The notes under the pieces: generated by a model | Told to the model about the DNA's origin: nothing | Database searches by the model: none | The model's input: the letters and a program-made list of their open reading frames with translations, nothing else | Program-made: the position numbers and the translations under genes | Shown: positions 1-13,500 of the stretch, piece after piece | Layout of the letters: the number at the start of each line of letters is the position of its first letter | Numbering within the stretch: position 1 is the first letter of the stretch | From: Dendrocalamus latiflorus | Lineage: Eukaryota > Streptophyta > Magnoliopsida > Poales > Poaceae | Direction of reading: 5' to 3' | Assembly: GCA_017311315.1 (NCBI GenBank) | Contig: CM029664.1 | Location: 27,954,554 to 28,018,553 of the forward strand | Length of the DNA stretch: 64,000 nucleotides

Positions 1-1599
1 GATTTAAGCAAAAAGTTTTAAATTGGTATATTGGTGAAAATAAATATTAATGCTAAGTAGGTAGGAAACTAAAATTCAATCTCAATTTGATTGGATTAAC
101 TTGGTGGTTCAAAATAAAAATTTGAATTGTAAATTAATGGAAAATCATAGAGAAATATGAAAATTAATTTGGGCCTAACCCATTTCACTTCCTGGCCCAC
201 TAGCCCACTAAGCCTGGCCTAGTTTTCCTTTTCCTTGCCTCTGGCCCAGTCTGCCTACTTCAGGGCACGCACTGGTCACACACCTGCTGCTGCCTAAGCC
301 AGTTGGACATTAGGCCGTGCCCGACCCCATCTAGCATGTGCACTAGGTTTGCCTCAGCCTCGCTGACCTATCCCCACACTCACCTATGCTAGCCCTCCCT
401 CTCCCGTGCTTCGTACTGTGCAAATGCACCGCTGGCCGTGCCATAAGCCATGTCAACAGCAACTGCCGCAATATTTGACCAAGGCTACGCCGCCCCTTTT
501 CGCCGTGTAGCACCTAATTGCCTACTGCCCTATTCCGCCACCGCCTATGGTCTTCGCTAGCCATCGTTTTGGCCAAATTGGCCAGCAGGACTTCGCCCAG
601 AGGTGCACGAGGATGTGAGCGACCCATTTTGCAAATGCTCACATCCGGCCACCACTTCCTTTGCTGGAGGCGAGCTCCTCTCTTGCTGAAAGGAAGATGA
701 CACTGTGCACTTATAATTAAGTTTAAACGGCGGTTAATTAAGGCTAATGAACATTGTTAACCCCTAAGCAGTCACTGACATGTGGGCCATGTATTTAATT
801 AACCTGAGACACTAATAGATTAATAGGATCTGAGCCACTGACATGCGGGACTGGGTCCCACCTATCGATCACAGTAGTGGTTTTACAATTTAAGAAAAAT
901 TCCAGAAAAGAAATAAAGTCATGGGCCCCACCTGTCATACTTAGTATAATTTTTAGAAAGGATAATAGAAAAGAAATTAAAATCCTTGTGGGACCCACCT
1001 GTTAGTGAGAGAGTTCTCTCTCCCCTTTTTATTTTATGGACTTAAATCTAAACGTAAAGTTTGTAATAGCATAACTTCTTCATTGTAAGTCCAATTTGAT
1101 GAAATAAAATTTTAAATTCATCTAAACTCAAGGTCTATCTAATGGAACTAGAATCACTAGCATTATAGCCAACCACCATATCCTCTACGGCTGAGCTATC
1201 CATGCCAACGCTGGTTAATTCACTGTTATTACCCCTTGGGCAACATCACCGGAGCTAAACTTGGCACTGCACAGCCTACCATGCCAGACACGACGTTGCC
1301 GCCGCCCTTGATGTTGGCACCACCACTGGCTTCGCCGTTGCCATCCCCATGAGCAATGCTGCCATGGTGCAATTCTGCTCAAATCTGGGCCTTTCACAGT
1401 GGATGGGGTGGCCATAAGTGGAGTTTCTGTCATCCTATTTTAAGGCCATTAACTAACATGCTCCCGGTGAAGTATTTACTATGTACGAGTTATTAAGTCA
1501 ATAGCAAGTTCTAACCAATAAACCATAAACTCACATATTAAAACACACATAAATATGATGTGACACTTATAGTAGGAAACTATAATGCCTAGATTATAC
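1..1599. repeat. Last visible intron, LTR-like repeat sequence
   Basis: No callose synthase exon could be found here, so it is intron sequence between exon 17 and an exon outside the window. The left part is AT-rich; 180-700 is rich in CCCACT/GGCCTA-type motifs; 840-1000 repeatedly shows the GGGxCCCACCTGT motif that also occurs in the LTR at 39410-39660. That resemblance suggests an old gypsy LTR fragment, but I found no ends and no target duplication. Small open frames inside show no recognisable protein. Confidence 0.4.
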
Positions 1600-4500
1600 C
1601 AACCTCAACATAAAAACTGAAGGCGAGCTTGCATATGAGCAACAGAATCCAGAATGATGTGTACCTGTTCTTTGAAGAAAAACATTAGTTTTAGACAATG
1701 ATGATAAAATTGAAAAGTTAGGTATCAAGAAAATGCCAAACTTACTTAAGAAATGAACATGTGTCCTCGTACATGCCTCGGGCAACATATAACTTTGGCT
1801 GATTAATAAAAAAACCTCTGTGAGAACTGAACCAACAACTACAAACAATTCTGCTGAGAATACATGTAGATAGATCAAGTCAAATATACCTGAGTCCACC
1901 ACAAAAGAAATCTAACAATGCGAGAATTTGCACGCTCCAATACCCTTCGAATTGGTAGAAATATGAAAAACAAGGCACTGAATATGTTCGGTAACATGTA
2001 GAGAGCAGCTGCAAAATTAAAAATTGATTCGCTCTGCCAATTTCCAATCCAACCGCTGAAGAACGTTATAAGGCCTTTGGGATTTTGAATAGAACTTGAG
2101 TATGTTGTTGGAAGAATTATCAACCAGGCAATAGCTACAACAAATTTCAGAATATATCGTATCATCTGCGAGCACTCCAGACTCCTCCAAGTTGTCCAGT
2201 TAAGAACTATCTCAATTGTGGCTGAAAAAGTTTAAGAGACCAATTTCAGAAATTGTGCAGCATATGAATCAAGAACAAGAGCCAAAGTTGTTTCAAGTTC
2301 TATTGAGATGCCATAAACAAATCAAAATTAAACCATGGTTGCTTAAAAATTTGGAGTGAAACAACTAAGTAAGGTTACAATATGCAAAAAGTTCTTAAGA
2401 GTCCCAAAGTGCATTTGTACCTTGAAGGAAGTTTAGAAATGCAGCTGTTATGAATATTGTCAACACATTTCTGAAAATAGTTGGTTCAAAGATAGAAGAA
2501 AGTGATCCAATAGGGCTCCAGGCAATAATTACCATGGCCTACAAGAAAAGAAACACACAATATGGAAAATAAAGAAAAATGTAACAACTTCTTACTCAAT
2601 GACAGACCAATAGATATACCTGGAACGCTAATATAAAGAAAGCCCACATTCGATCAAAACTTCTGAATAGGTGCAAAAATGTACGAACTTCAACAAAATT
2701 AGTTTTGGACATCCTCCGTCTACTAACTGCATGATCATGTTGCTGCATGGTGCATACAACTAAAGTTAGTTCCATTATCTTACCAGATATACTAAATTTT
2801 GATCAAATTTCATTCAGGAGCATGCATATGAACCATTGAATGCAAATGCACACATGTCCACCCTAAGTCTAGATTACATTTAAGCCTTGAAACAAAACCG
2901 ATGTTTAAAAATTAGTTTGAAATCATGTTTGAATTTAATTTCTTGTGAATCCTGGCCAAATTCCACATCTATCCCAGCCATTCAAGCTCCAATCTCAACC
3001 TGCTACATCGCTTCCTTGAACCATTTTCGCGCAAGCACAGTTCACTGATAAAAAATATCACAACTGTTGATCTTTTTCGCCACCGCCCGAGAAGCACATA
3101 GCTTGAGATGCCAGTACACACGCCAACCTTCCTGTTGGCTCTCTAAACCATGCTGAGCCTTCCCGACCCTGCTGCCGCCACCGTCCAAGTTTTTTTCTCT
3201 GCCCTAATCCTCTCACCGTCGACCTGCCTCTAACCGCTTTTGACCGCCACAAATGCTACGCCCGAGACAACCCGTACCTTCCCTCTGCCAGCTCAAGCCG
3301 CCCTACGTCTTTCCTTCATGGCCGACTTCCCCGCTCTGTCTCTGCTCTCATTCTCTCACAGCCGCCACCTGACACACCACATCACCTTTTGACCGCCGCA
3401 ATGCCGTGCCCGAGGCAGCCTATATCTCCCCACTTCTAGCCGCGCCGCACCCTCCCGCACCTTCCCGACCTCAGCCACAAGCCGTCGCCTTAGTCCACCC
3501 CTATGCCAAACTGCCATGGGACACTTATAAAAGCCCGAGACCCCCTCCAGACATCGCACAGGCATCGAGTGAGCCACCACCACACCCCAATTGAGTTTTC
3601 AACTGGAGCCTCGCCGGCGACCACCCGAAGAAGTCAAAGTAAGCCAAGTTTTGATTCTATTTATTCAATCGATCACATTCCAATTGCTCTCGCCATAGCA
3701 CCTTTAGGCTCTCAGAAACACTACTAAACCATAGCTTAGCCCCTCGAGCCTCTTACCGTGCTGGCGACTAGCACCGCCGCCCGACCTTGAGACCTCACTG
3801 TGGACAGCTCAGCTCAGCCATTTTCGACCCAAGCCATCACTTCCCTGAGCTTTCTCTAACCCCATAGATCCCCAAATCCTAATGCAATTATCATCTTAAC
3901 CTATCCTTAAGCCCATGCCATTCCAACATCCCGAAGAGAGAAGACCTTGCCACCGATGAACGCCAACCCCCACAGCTGTCGCCGAACCCCAAAATAAAAA
4001 ACCCCAGACACCAATAACTCACCCATGGTCGTCGATTGATGTTTCGACCATAGATTCCCCGATCGCTCCATCGCCTGAAATCTCCAGCCGCTCCCCTGTT
4101 TCAACTCCAACCGCTAAATCGCTTGAAGTCTCCGACCACCTTGTAGTCGAGAGAGACTTCAACCGCACCATTTCGAGTCCTGAGCAACACTACTCGTACG
4201 CTGTTCGATGCTATTAAACCGCTTGAACGCTGTTCGATCTCTTAAGCCACCCAGATGCCATCCAAGCCCCGTAATTGCTCAGACATCGTTTGATCTTAGT
4301 AGCAACTTGTGCACTGTCCGATCTTGTCGACTTCGCACTCGGCTACTCGAGAGTCGTTACGACCATGGTGTGGCTTACGACCGTGCTATGGTTTATGATC
4401 ACATTGTGGAATACGACCACGCTGTGGTTTATGACTACAGTGATTGCTCAGTCTCAATACTCGTACTCGACTACGACCTCGACTTCCAGCTTCAATACCT

Positions 4501-7500
4501 TCGCTTGTGAGCAAGACTTGTGCCATCAGAGACCACGCGAGTACTTGTAGAATTCTCCGAGTACGCAGCTACAACCCGGTGAACAGTAAAACCTGTGATG
4601 AACAGTACCAAGCCCGTTACTGTTCATGAACCCTAAAATACAGATATACATCTATTTCGATCGTTTCAAACCAATCTATCCATTCCTCAGCTCCATTTTT
4701 CCATACCAAACTCCTTTACTCCCCAAACCTATATCATTTCATTTTTTTTCTAGATTTTGTTTCTTTATTTTATTTCTTTATTCCTAGCTCAATCCTTCGA
4801 GCACAGAATTGATTTAATTTCTTTTGCTTTGCGCTAGCACACGACACTGTAGACTAGTCAGTCCAAGAAGGAGAAGCTCAAGTACAAGCGCAAGACTCAG
4901 AAGAATACAAAATTATAGAATACATTGATCCACAAGGCAAGTCACATGCCTTTGATCATATTGAACCTACATTCCTTTAATTATTTATTTATCAGTATTT
5001 TCATTATATTATGTCTACACTGTTATTTCTTATACAATAAATATTTAGAGTGGCATGATATTAGTTATATCCTACCACATGAAAAAAACCCTGTTTTAAT
5101 TTATGGCCATATTCACCTTGACAAGCCCTAGTAATAATAATTTACTATAAAATATACCATGGTAGTTTAGGAAATTCATCTGCTTTACACTAGTAGTGAC
5201 AACGCCGCAGTGCACTGGGATATTTATTTGTGAATGGTTACCTGGTTGATGAAAAGTAAAGGCTAGAACCTTTTGCTAAGTAAAGAACATAGTAACCACT
5301 CAACCACAAGTGTTGACTTGTAAAACCTGGTTTAGTAGCTGTTCAAATCGATTGAATATCTACTATATGGATATAATATACTGTTCCAGAAAAGGGAACA
5401 GTCAGCGAATAATGTGGTATATATGGAAACGGTAAAACTATACTTTCACAACGGTAGGCTCCGCCCTGTCAGACCGCCCTATTCCACTACAGGGGGTACC
5501 TGGTCTTTCGGATAGAGGCTACATAAAGAGATGAGCAGTGAAACAGTCTAGTTTTCTTAACTCAGTCATGAGGGTTGAGGAATATGGTGGGTAAAGTTGG
5601 GCAACTCTATAGAGTCATAATATGTGGTATTCGAATACGCCGTGCTTCCAGTAAATGAAGCTATGTTTATTGGGTGATTCTAATAGCGAGGCATAAGTAG
5701 AATTGGAAACAATTTGGAATGTGAAGTTTGGTAATCGAGTTGTTCAAACCCCAAGTTCCTTAAGAAGTTTATGATTTGTTATTTGTGTGTTAGAAACAAA
5801 ATGTTTAAAAATAAAATTGCATCCATAGATACTTAAACAAAACCACTATATTCTCATCTCTTGAAAATCCTAGCAAGTAGCTATATAGTGTTTCCCATGT
5901 GACTTGTTGAGTACGGTAGTTGTACTCATGCTTACTAAACTATTAACAGAAGATGCTTGGGAAAACAATGAAGGAACCATTGAGGAAGGCTTTGAAGATC
6001 CTTACAATGTAGACGATGCTTGGTGTTAGGGTTTATTTTACACTCAAGAACACCTGTGGAGTTCTTTTGTATTGTAATATAACTTTGAGCCACACGCCCT
6101 GCTGTGTAAAATTTGGCTAATAAGCCTTAATTTTGTAACAAAGTTTGGTTTTTTATGCTTAAGCTTGTGTTGGAAATGATGCATACTCGTCTATGATACT
6201 CGCAGCTGAAAAATCCTGGGCAGTTGCGAGGAAATCCTAACGACCCCAAAAATGGAGGCGTTATAGAGTGGTATCAGAGCCAGCTCGCTTGACTGTAGGA
6301 TAAGACCCTAAGTTATACTAGGAATATTTACAAATTATAATTTCAAAAATATCAAAAAAGAATCTTCATAAAATATAAGTATTACTGCTATCTTTTCTCT
6401 CCTAAATGATATCTCATCTATCCTAGAATTTTCTTAAGTTCAATTTTGTTTTCAAAAAAGGATTTACATCTATCATTCTCTAACCTCAAAATATACGCTG
6501 TGGATAGATGGTACACAACTAGTAACCCTCCAAAAAAAAGTAGAGGAGGCTGTGTCGTTGTATAGATTATGTTAAAATAGAAGTAACCCTTTTGTAGTAG
6601 TTTCTTTTGTGTGTAAATCTAGTTGTAATATGCACCTCATATATATGGTATGTGTTCTGCATGTAAAATAAATGAAACTATGTTTGCTATCTCATAATTT
6701 GTTTGCTACTAATATCTAATATCTTACCTCCCTTGAAATTCTATCTCCCTCAATTCGTCTTAGCTCTTATCTTGTTCAATCTATTCTCACCTTAAATCTA
6801 GATCCTTACTCATCTATCTGATCTTATAAAAATCACTGTAGAACCAACTCCAAAACCCAAGCAACAAAAGTTAAGATGGCAGGAAACGGATCTCATGGCC
6901 AAGGTAGCCCACGAGCAAAAGAAGTTAATTAGACCAGTTTGGCTGATATTCTAGTAATGATGGAACAAAACCGATTCCATGCTGAACTAAATCAAAAGAA
7001 AATGATGGAACAACAAGCCAAAATTTTGGAACAGATAGCAATGCAAGGAGCAACAACAGCAGAAGCAATAGCAAGAAGCTCATCAGGAGTTACCACCAAT
7101 CAAGGGGGAATGCAAATCATATCCATGTGGTTGGATTTTCTGAAAATAAGACCACCCATGTTTTCAACATCGCCTAATCCAACAGCAGTTGATGATTGGA
7201 TAGGGACATCGAAAGTAGATTGAATACTATGTAGTGTACGGATAAAGAGAAGACTTTGTTTGCCTCCCATCAATTGCAAGGCCAAGCCACCGCATGGTGG
7301 ATGAACTATCAAGTCATGCATAAAGACCAAGAAATATCATGGAAGGAATTCAAAGAATCATTCCGCCAAGCCCATGTTCCCACTGGAGTTGTAGAAGCAA
7401 AGCAATAAGAATTTCTCATGCTCAAGCAAGGAGGACAAACAATAATGGAATGCCTTCACCAATTTAACCAACTTGCTTGTTATGCCTCGGACAATGTTAA

Positions 7501-10500
7501 GAATGAAGCAAAGAAGATGGAGTGATTTAAGGAAGGGTTGCAAAAGTCCTTGAAGTATCACATCTCAGTAATGGACTTTAAAGATTTGTCTGCTGTGGTG
7601 AATAAATTAATTGTGTCTGAAGAAGCAAGGAATGAGTTAGAAGTTACTCGAAAAAGAAGGGTAGTGCAAGGGACATTACTGTCAGGTGCACTCAGGAAAA
7701 GAATGCTGGTATTACTACAAACTAGATATCAACAAGACCAACATGTGGTCATCATGCCAAAGTCCCAATACATCACTACCCCAAGACCTCAGTATGTTAC
7801 TACTCCAAACCCGCAGTATAATGTTCCCCAACTCACAACAGAACGGTGCCATACTTGTGGAGAAAACCACTATTACCGAAATTTCCCACATAAGGGGGAC
7901 ATATGTTTTCATTGCAGTCAAGCTGGTCATCTTAGATATCAATGCCATAAAAGAGGACTACCTTCCAAAGTGGCAAAAGCTCAAGCTAAGGCTCAAGCTC
8001 AATCAACTGTTCCTCAGCAAATTGCACCCATACCAGCACTAGCTAGGCATCAACAGGCATGTTAGTAAGAAAAGGAAGAGGAAAATTAAAGCCAATTCAA
8101 GGAAAAATAAACCATATTTCAAACACAGGAGCAACCGGAGCCACCAACACCATCGTTAGTACATTCCTAAATCACTAAGATCTTACCTTGATAAAGAAGG
8201 CGAAAATGAGTGTTCACAATATAATGGCAAAGGGAGTTGGATTTGCAGCAAGGTTTTCCAGCCTGTTCCTTGAATCTCGAGGACGAGATTCATTTTAAGG
8301 GGGGTAGGTTGAAACAAAACCGAAATTTAAAAATTAATTTGAAATCATGTTTGAATTTGATTTTTTGTGAATCCTAGACAAATTCCACATCTATCCCAGC
8401 CGTTCAAGCTCCAATCTCAACCTGCCACATCACTTCCTTGAACCATTTTCACGCAAGCACATTTCACTAACCGAAAATATCACCGCCGCCGATCTTTTTC
8501 ACCACTGCCCGAGAATCACATAGCTCAAAATGCCAACATACATGCCGACCTTCCTACTGCCTCTCTAAACCATGCCGAGCCTTCCCAACCCTGCTACCGC
8601 CGCCGTCCAAGTTTGTTCTCTCTACCCTAATCCTCTCACTGCCGACCTGACTTGCCTCTGACCGCTTTTGACCGCCGCAAATGCTATGCCCAAGACAACC
8701 CTTACCTCCCCTCTGCCAGCTCAAACCACCCTACATCTTTCCTTCATCGTCGTAAATCTCATTGCCTTGCCGACTTTCCCACTCTGTCGTTGCTCTCATT
8801 CTCTCACAGCCACCGCCTGGCACACCACATCACCTTTTGACCACCGCAATGCCGCGCCTGAGGCAGCCTATATCTCCCCTCTCCTAGCCACACCGCACCC
8901 TCCCGCACCTTCCCGACCTCTGCCACGCGCTGCCGTCGCCTTAGCTCACCCCCCGTGCTGAACCACCATGGGACGCCTATAAAAGCCAGAGACCCCCTCC
9001 AGACATCGCACAGGCATCCAAGCCACCGTATTCTGTGAAAGGGGGTACCTAATCTATCGGGTAAGGGCTACATAAAGAGATAAGTAGTGAAACAACCTTG
9101 TTTTCTCAACTCAATCATGAGGGTTGAGGAATCTTGTGGGTAAAGTTGGGTAACTTTGCAGAGTCATAATATGTCATATTCTAATATGTCGTGCTTCCGG
9201 TAAATGAAGCTATGTTTAATGATGATTCCAATAGCGGGGCATAAGTAAAATCGGAAATAATTTGGAAATGTGAAGTTTGGTAATCGAGTTATTGAAACCC
9301 CAAGTTCCTTAAGAAGTTTATGATTTGTTATTTTGTATTTAAAAACAAAATGTTTAAAAATAAAATTGAATCCACAAATACTTAAACAAAACCACTATAT
9401 TCGTATCTCTTGAAAATCCTGGTAAGTAGCTATATAGAGTTTTCCACGTGACTTGTTGAGTACGGTAGTTGTACTCACGCTTGCTAAACTATTAACAGAA
9501 GATGCTTGGGAAAATAATGAAGGAACCATTGAGGAAGGCTTTGAAGATCCCTACGATGTAGACGACACTTGGTGTAAGGGTTTATTCTACACTCAAGTAC
9601 ACCTGTGGAGTTCTTTTGTATTGTAATATTACTTTGGGCTGCACGTCCTGCTGTGTAAAACTTGGTGGATAAGCCTTAATTTTGTAATAAATTTTGGTTT
9701 TTTACGCTTAAGCTTGTGTTGGAAATGATGCACACTCGCCTACGATACTCGCAGCTGAATAATCCTGGGCAGTTGCGAGGAAATCCTAACGACCCCAGAA
9801 ATGGGGGCGTTACAAGCCTCTGTTAAGAAAAGGTAAATAGAACATGCTTTCCCTTTTGTTCTTTTTTCTTTGGACACTTATTAGTTCTTTCTCACAAGTG
9901 TGTCATGTTGCACATCTGCAGTGGCAATATCGCATGTTACAATTGGCTTAACCCAAATGAGTGGCACTCGGTGCTCAGTGACAGGCAGCATGAACCTACA
10001 ACAACAGCAGTGCACAAGGAGTAACAACTAACATGTGGTGGGTAGCTGCACAAAACAAAACAGCGACAGGCAGCAGGTTGCTAAAGGCTGGGTAGCTGAA
10101 CATGCTAGATAGAAAATAGAAAATGTATAGAAAAACAAAATAAAAATGAAAACAAAGAAAAAGGTTATGTATGGTGGTTTTTCTTTTTGGGTCAATAACA
10201 GCCATATATGCCTCACTGGAGAGACAAATTTAATATCTTTTAATGGGGACATTTTTTTTGCCTTACTGGAGGATGTTTCATTCAGGGTGGCATGGAATCC
10301 TCTTAAAATATAAGCACATAAAAAATTATAAGAAAGGCACATAAGAGCATCAATTAATCCTCGCAAAAAAAGCAACATCGATTAATGTGATATCTCCCCA
10401 AATCTAAAGTGACTTCCAAATCAAATGCATTCCTTAAATTCAAACTCAATAAAATTAAATATTTTATAATCAACTGCATTGCCATTGTGTCACAGTCCAA

Positions 10501-13500
10501 CTATTTATCTTAAAATTTTGAATGAAAAAATTATATAGAGCTAATTTAAAATAAAATGAAGTGTTATCTCATCGCTTGAATTTTGGAGATTTTATTTGCT
10601 AGTTTTCAGCTTTTAAAAGGCTTTTCTTTTGAAAATTAGTTTAAGTAAAAGATGAAAATATTATTAAATAAAGGGTATTTTGAATTTTATAAAAATTCTA
10701 TTTCAAATTAATTATTTTAAAGCATTTGGCTTTTATCTGGATTTTCTATGTTTTTCTAGATTTAAAAAACAATTTCAAAGATAAAAAGTATTTTTGTAAA
10801 AATTAAAAAACAAAAATTAAGTTGGAAATATTTTTATTTAGTCTAAAATATATTCAGAAATTGCTATAAATTTTTCTAAATTTTTTAGACTCTATTTACT
10901 CTTTTCTAAGCTTTTATTCTAATTTTAGGAGTTCTGAAAATTAAAAAGGATTTTAAATCCCTCTTCCTCCTCTAGCCAACATGTGTCTAGCTGGGATTTC
11001 ATCCTCCACCCCTGATCTAATCTCGTGTGTCTGTTCCCACTTATCCTCTCTTTCTTCAGCCGATGGTCCTGATTCATTCATTTGCCACGTGTTGCTTATC
11101 TGGCCACCCGTCTCTCTCCTCTCTCCCCTCTCTCGCCAACAGATGGGACCCACCTGTCGGGTCTTCTTCTTCCTCCCTTTCTTCTTTCTCTGGCCATCCG
11201 CCATTGATGTCTGCCCAAAGCTCTTTAAAGCTGCAAATATTACCACTCGTTGGCTCGGGCATTCATGGAAATTAGTGGCCCTAATTCACCCACTAATCAC
11301 CCCACCGTCTTCTACCTTCTGCTCATCTCCTTTCTCTCTTCCACCGCCCGTTGTTGTCTCTGATCGATCTCCCTTGCCTACCTTCCTTTCTCATCTCCCT
11401 TTTTCTTCCGTCACACTCCATGCGCCAACCCCTCAATCTCCGCGTCGGATTCCATAATCTCCATGCTCACCCCGCTCATATTAACACCTCCTTTAAACTC
11501 CGCGCTAACTAAACTGTTGCGCTGCGCTCGGTTGCTTTAACTCACGAAGTCACCCCGGCCTTTCCCCTTCCCTCCCCGAGCTATATAAAAGAGCCTTCAG
11601 CAATGGTGCATCCCACGCCACTCCTATCTCTTCTCTTGAGCACCCGAGTACCCCCTTGCCGTAAGCTCGCCGAGTGGTCTTCCCTTGGCTGAGCATCTTC
11701 GTCACCAGGAGCACCAGGAGTTGACCACCATCACCGCCTCCTCCATGCCACTGACTGCCTCCACTCGTCTTCAGCCTTTGCATGAGGTATAAAAGAACCC
11801 CTAGCATCTCCTCTCTCTTACACCCTTTCGACCGTGTTCAACCACAAACACTCTCGACCGCAACCACGCACAGCCACAGAAGCATCCTTCGACCACTCCG
11901 GTTGGTTACGACCGTTATGGTCAGATCCAACCACTCTGGTCAGGTTTTGACCACTCTGGTTGGGTTTCGATCGCTTTGGTCATATACGACCACTCCACTC
12001 TATAAGCCTTTCGACCACAACTTTCTCGACCACAATTGTTTTTGACCACAGCTGTTTTTGACCACGGCAACCGTTCGACCACTTCAATCCTTTCGATCAC
12101 TCCATCCGACCACTCAGCTATTCAACCACCCAAAGCCTATCGACCACATATAGCTATTGACCGCCGAGCTTCAATCACTCAGCTTTCGACTACTCTTGTC
12201 TGACCACTCTCTTGCTCTCGACCATAGCTGTTTTCGACCACAGTTGTTTTTGACTACTTCAATTCTTTCAACCATCTCTAACCCTTTCGACCACCTCTAA
12301 CCATTTCAACCACCTCAATCCTTTTGACCACCCCATTCGATCACTTTATAGAGCTTTTGACCACCGACCACTATGAAGAACTTTCATCCATCCGACCACT
12401 CTAAAGCTTCTCTGACCACTAAAACATTTTCAATCACAATTGTTTTTCCAACTACTACAAGCTTTCGACCACATATGTGTCCTTTGGGCTCTAAGCCTCT
12501 GATCACTCGGTAAATTTCAACCACTCCAACTTCCGACTATTGCCATTTTTGATCACATCAAAAATACTTCTAGAAGCCCGTATTTCTTCATCCTAACTCT
12601 GTTTGGACCCGTTCAAAATTTTAAATTCTTCTAAAAACATAAACTACCCATTTGTAGCATATTTTTGAATTTTATTTGAATTTGGATTCCTTTTTGCATT
12701 GGTTCTTTGTGTGTAGACTATGATGAATCCAGAGAGTTCGATTTCGACGATTCGCAGCATCAAGCTTCGAGCAAGGCAAGTTACACCTTTGATCATGTTG
12801 CTCCTAGTAATTTAAATTATTATGTTATTTTTATGTATTATGCAAGCATACTTTTATTCAATTTAGTTCAAATCTGATTTAAATTTTAGTTACACCAAAT
12901 TCCTTTGTATGTGGCCAAATTTGACATTTAACATCAACATGCTTTGTCACCTTAGATAAAACTCTAGTTAGTACACTAGGATGGACTAAACAAATTTTGT
13001 ATAAAATTCTTAGACCTGCTTAGACATAATTTTTGTTTTGGGATAACTTTTTCACATAAAATGATAAGCTTTTGAAATGTACTCTTGACTTCGATGAGTC
13101 AAGAAAGACTATGAGTTATTTCAAAACAAAATATAAAATCTGGTTTAGACTTAGGCTAAGGGTTAGATGGTGGGTGTTTGCTGGCGTGTATTGTTGTTCG
13201 GTGATACAATGTTGATTGCTAGGCATAAGGGGTATGTGGTTTGAGCCTAAGTCAAGTTAAGGACTGGTCTGTGAGGTATTGCTACAAATCTCTATCGTAC
13301 TATCACAAGCCTGGTATGGGATAGCCCTAACTAAGTAATGTGCAAGTCCCAACCTGAGTCTCACTATAGGTTGAAAGTGAGTGTGGCGTAGGCTATGAGA
13401 AGTCTCACTCGGCTCAAAAGGGGGTCCCGGTCTGGTGGATTTCTTGCTGGGGTAAAACCTTAATGTTGACTTGGCCAGGTTGAAGGCTTTGCATTGTAAA

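Larger units (their letters stand above)
2888..9814 (+). mobile_element. Gypsy LTR retrotransposon with pol deleted (element A)
   Basis: Both ends are clear: LTRs begin TGAAACAAAACC and end GTTACA (5' copy GTTATA), and the 5-bp target duplication AGCCT lies at 2883-2887 and 9815-9819. Inside are a primer-binding site, a decayed gag and a polypurine tract, but no reverse transcriptase, RNase H or integrase. The last codons before the polypurine tract read ESRGRDSF-stop, the same C-terminus as the complete gag-pol at 41189, so A derives from a chromodomain-type gypsy element by loss of the middle. It sits in intron 12 of the callose synthase gene. It cannot move without help from a relative. 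Confidence 0.93.

Noticed and set aside
1215..1433. Minus-strand 72-codon frame as the next callose synthase exon
   Set aside because: No match to the membrane or linker segment expected after exon 17.
7686..8042. Second plus-strand frame (118 codons) over the zinc-knuckle region of element A
   Set aside because: The other frame (7538-8065) carries the CCHC motifs; this one is a shadow.
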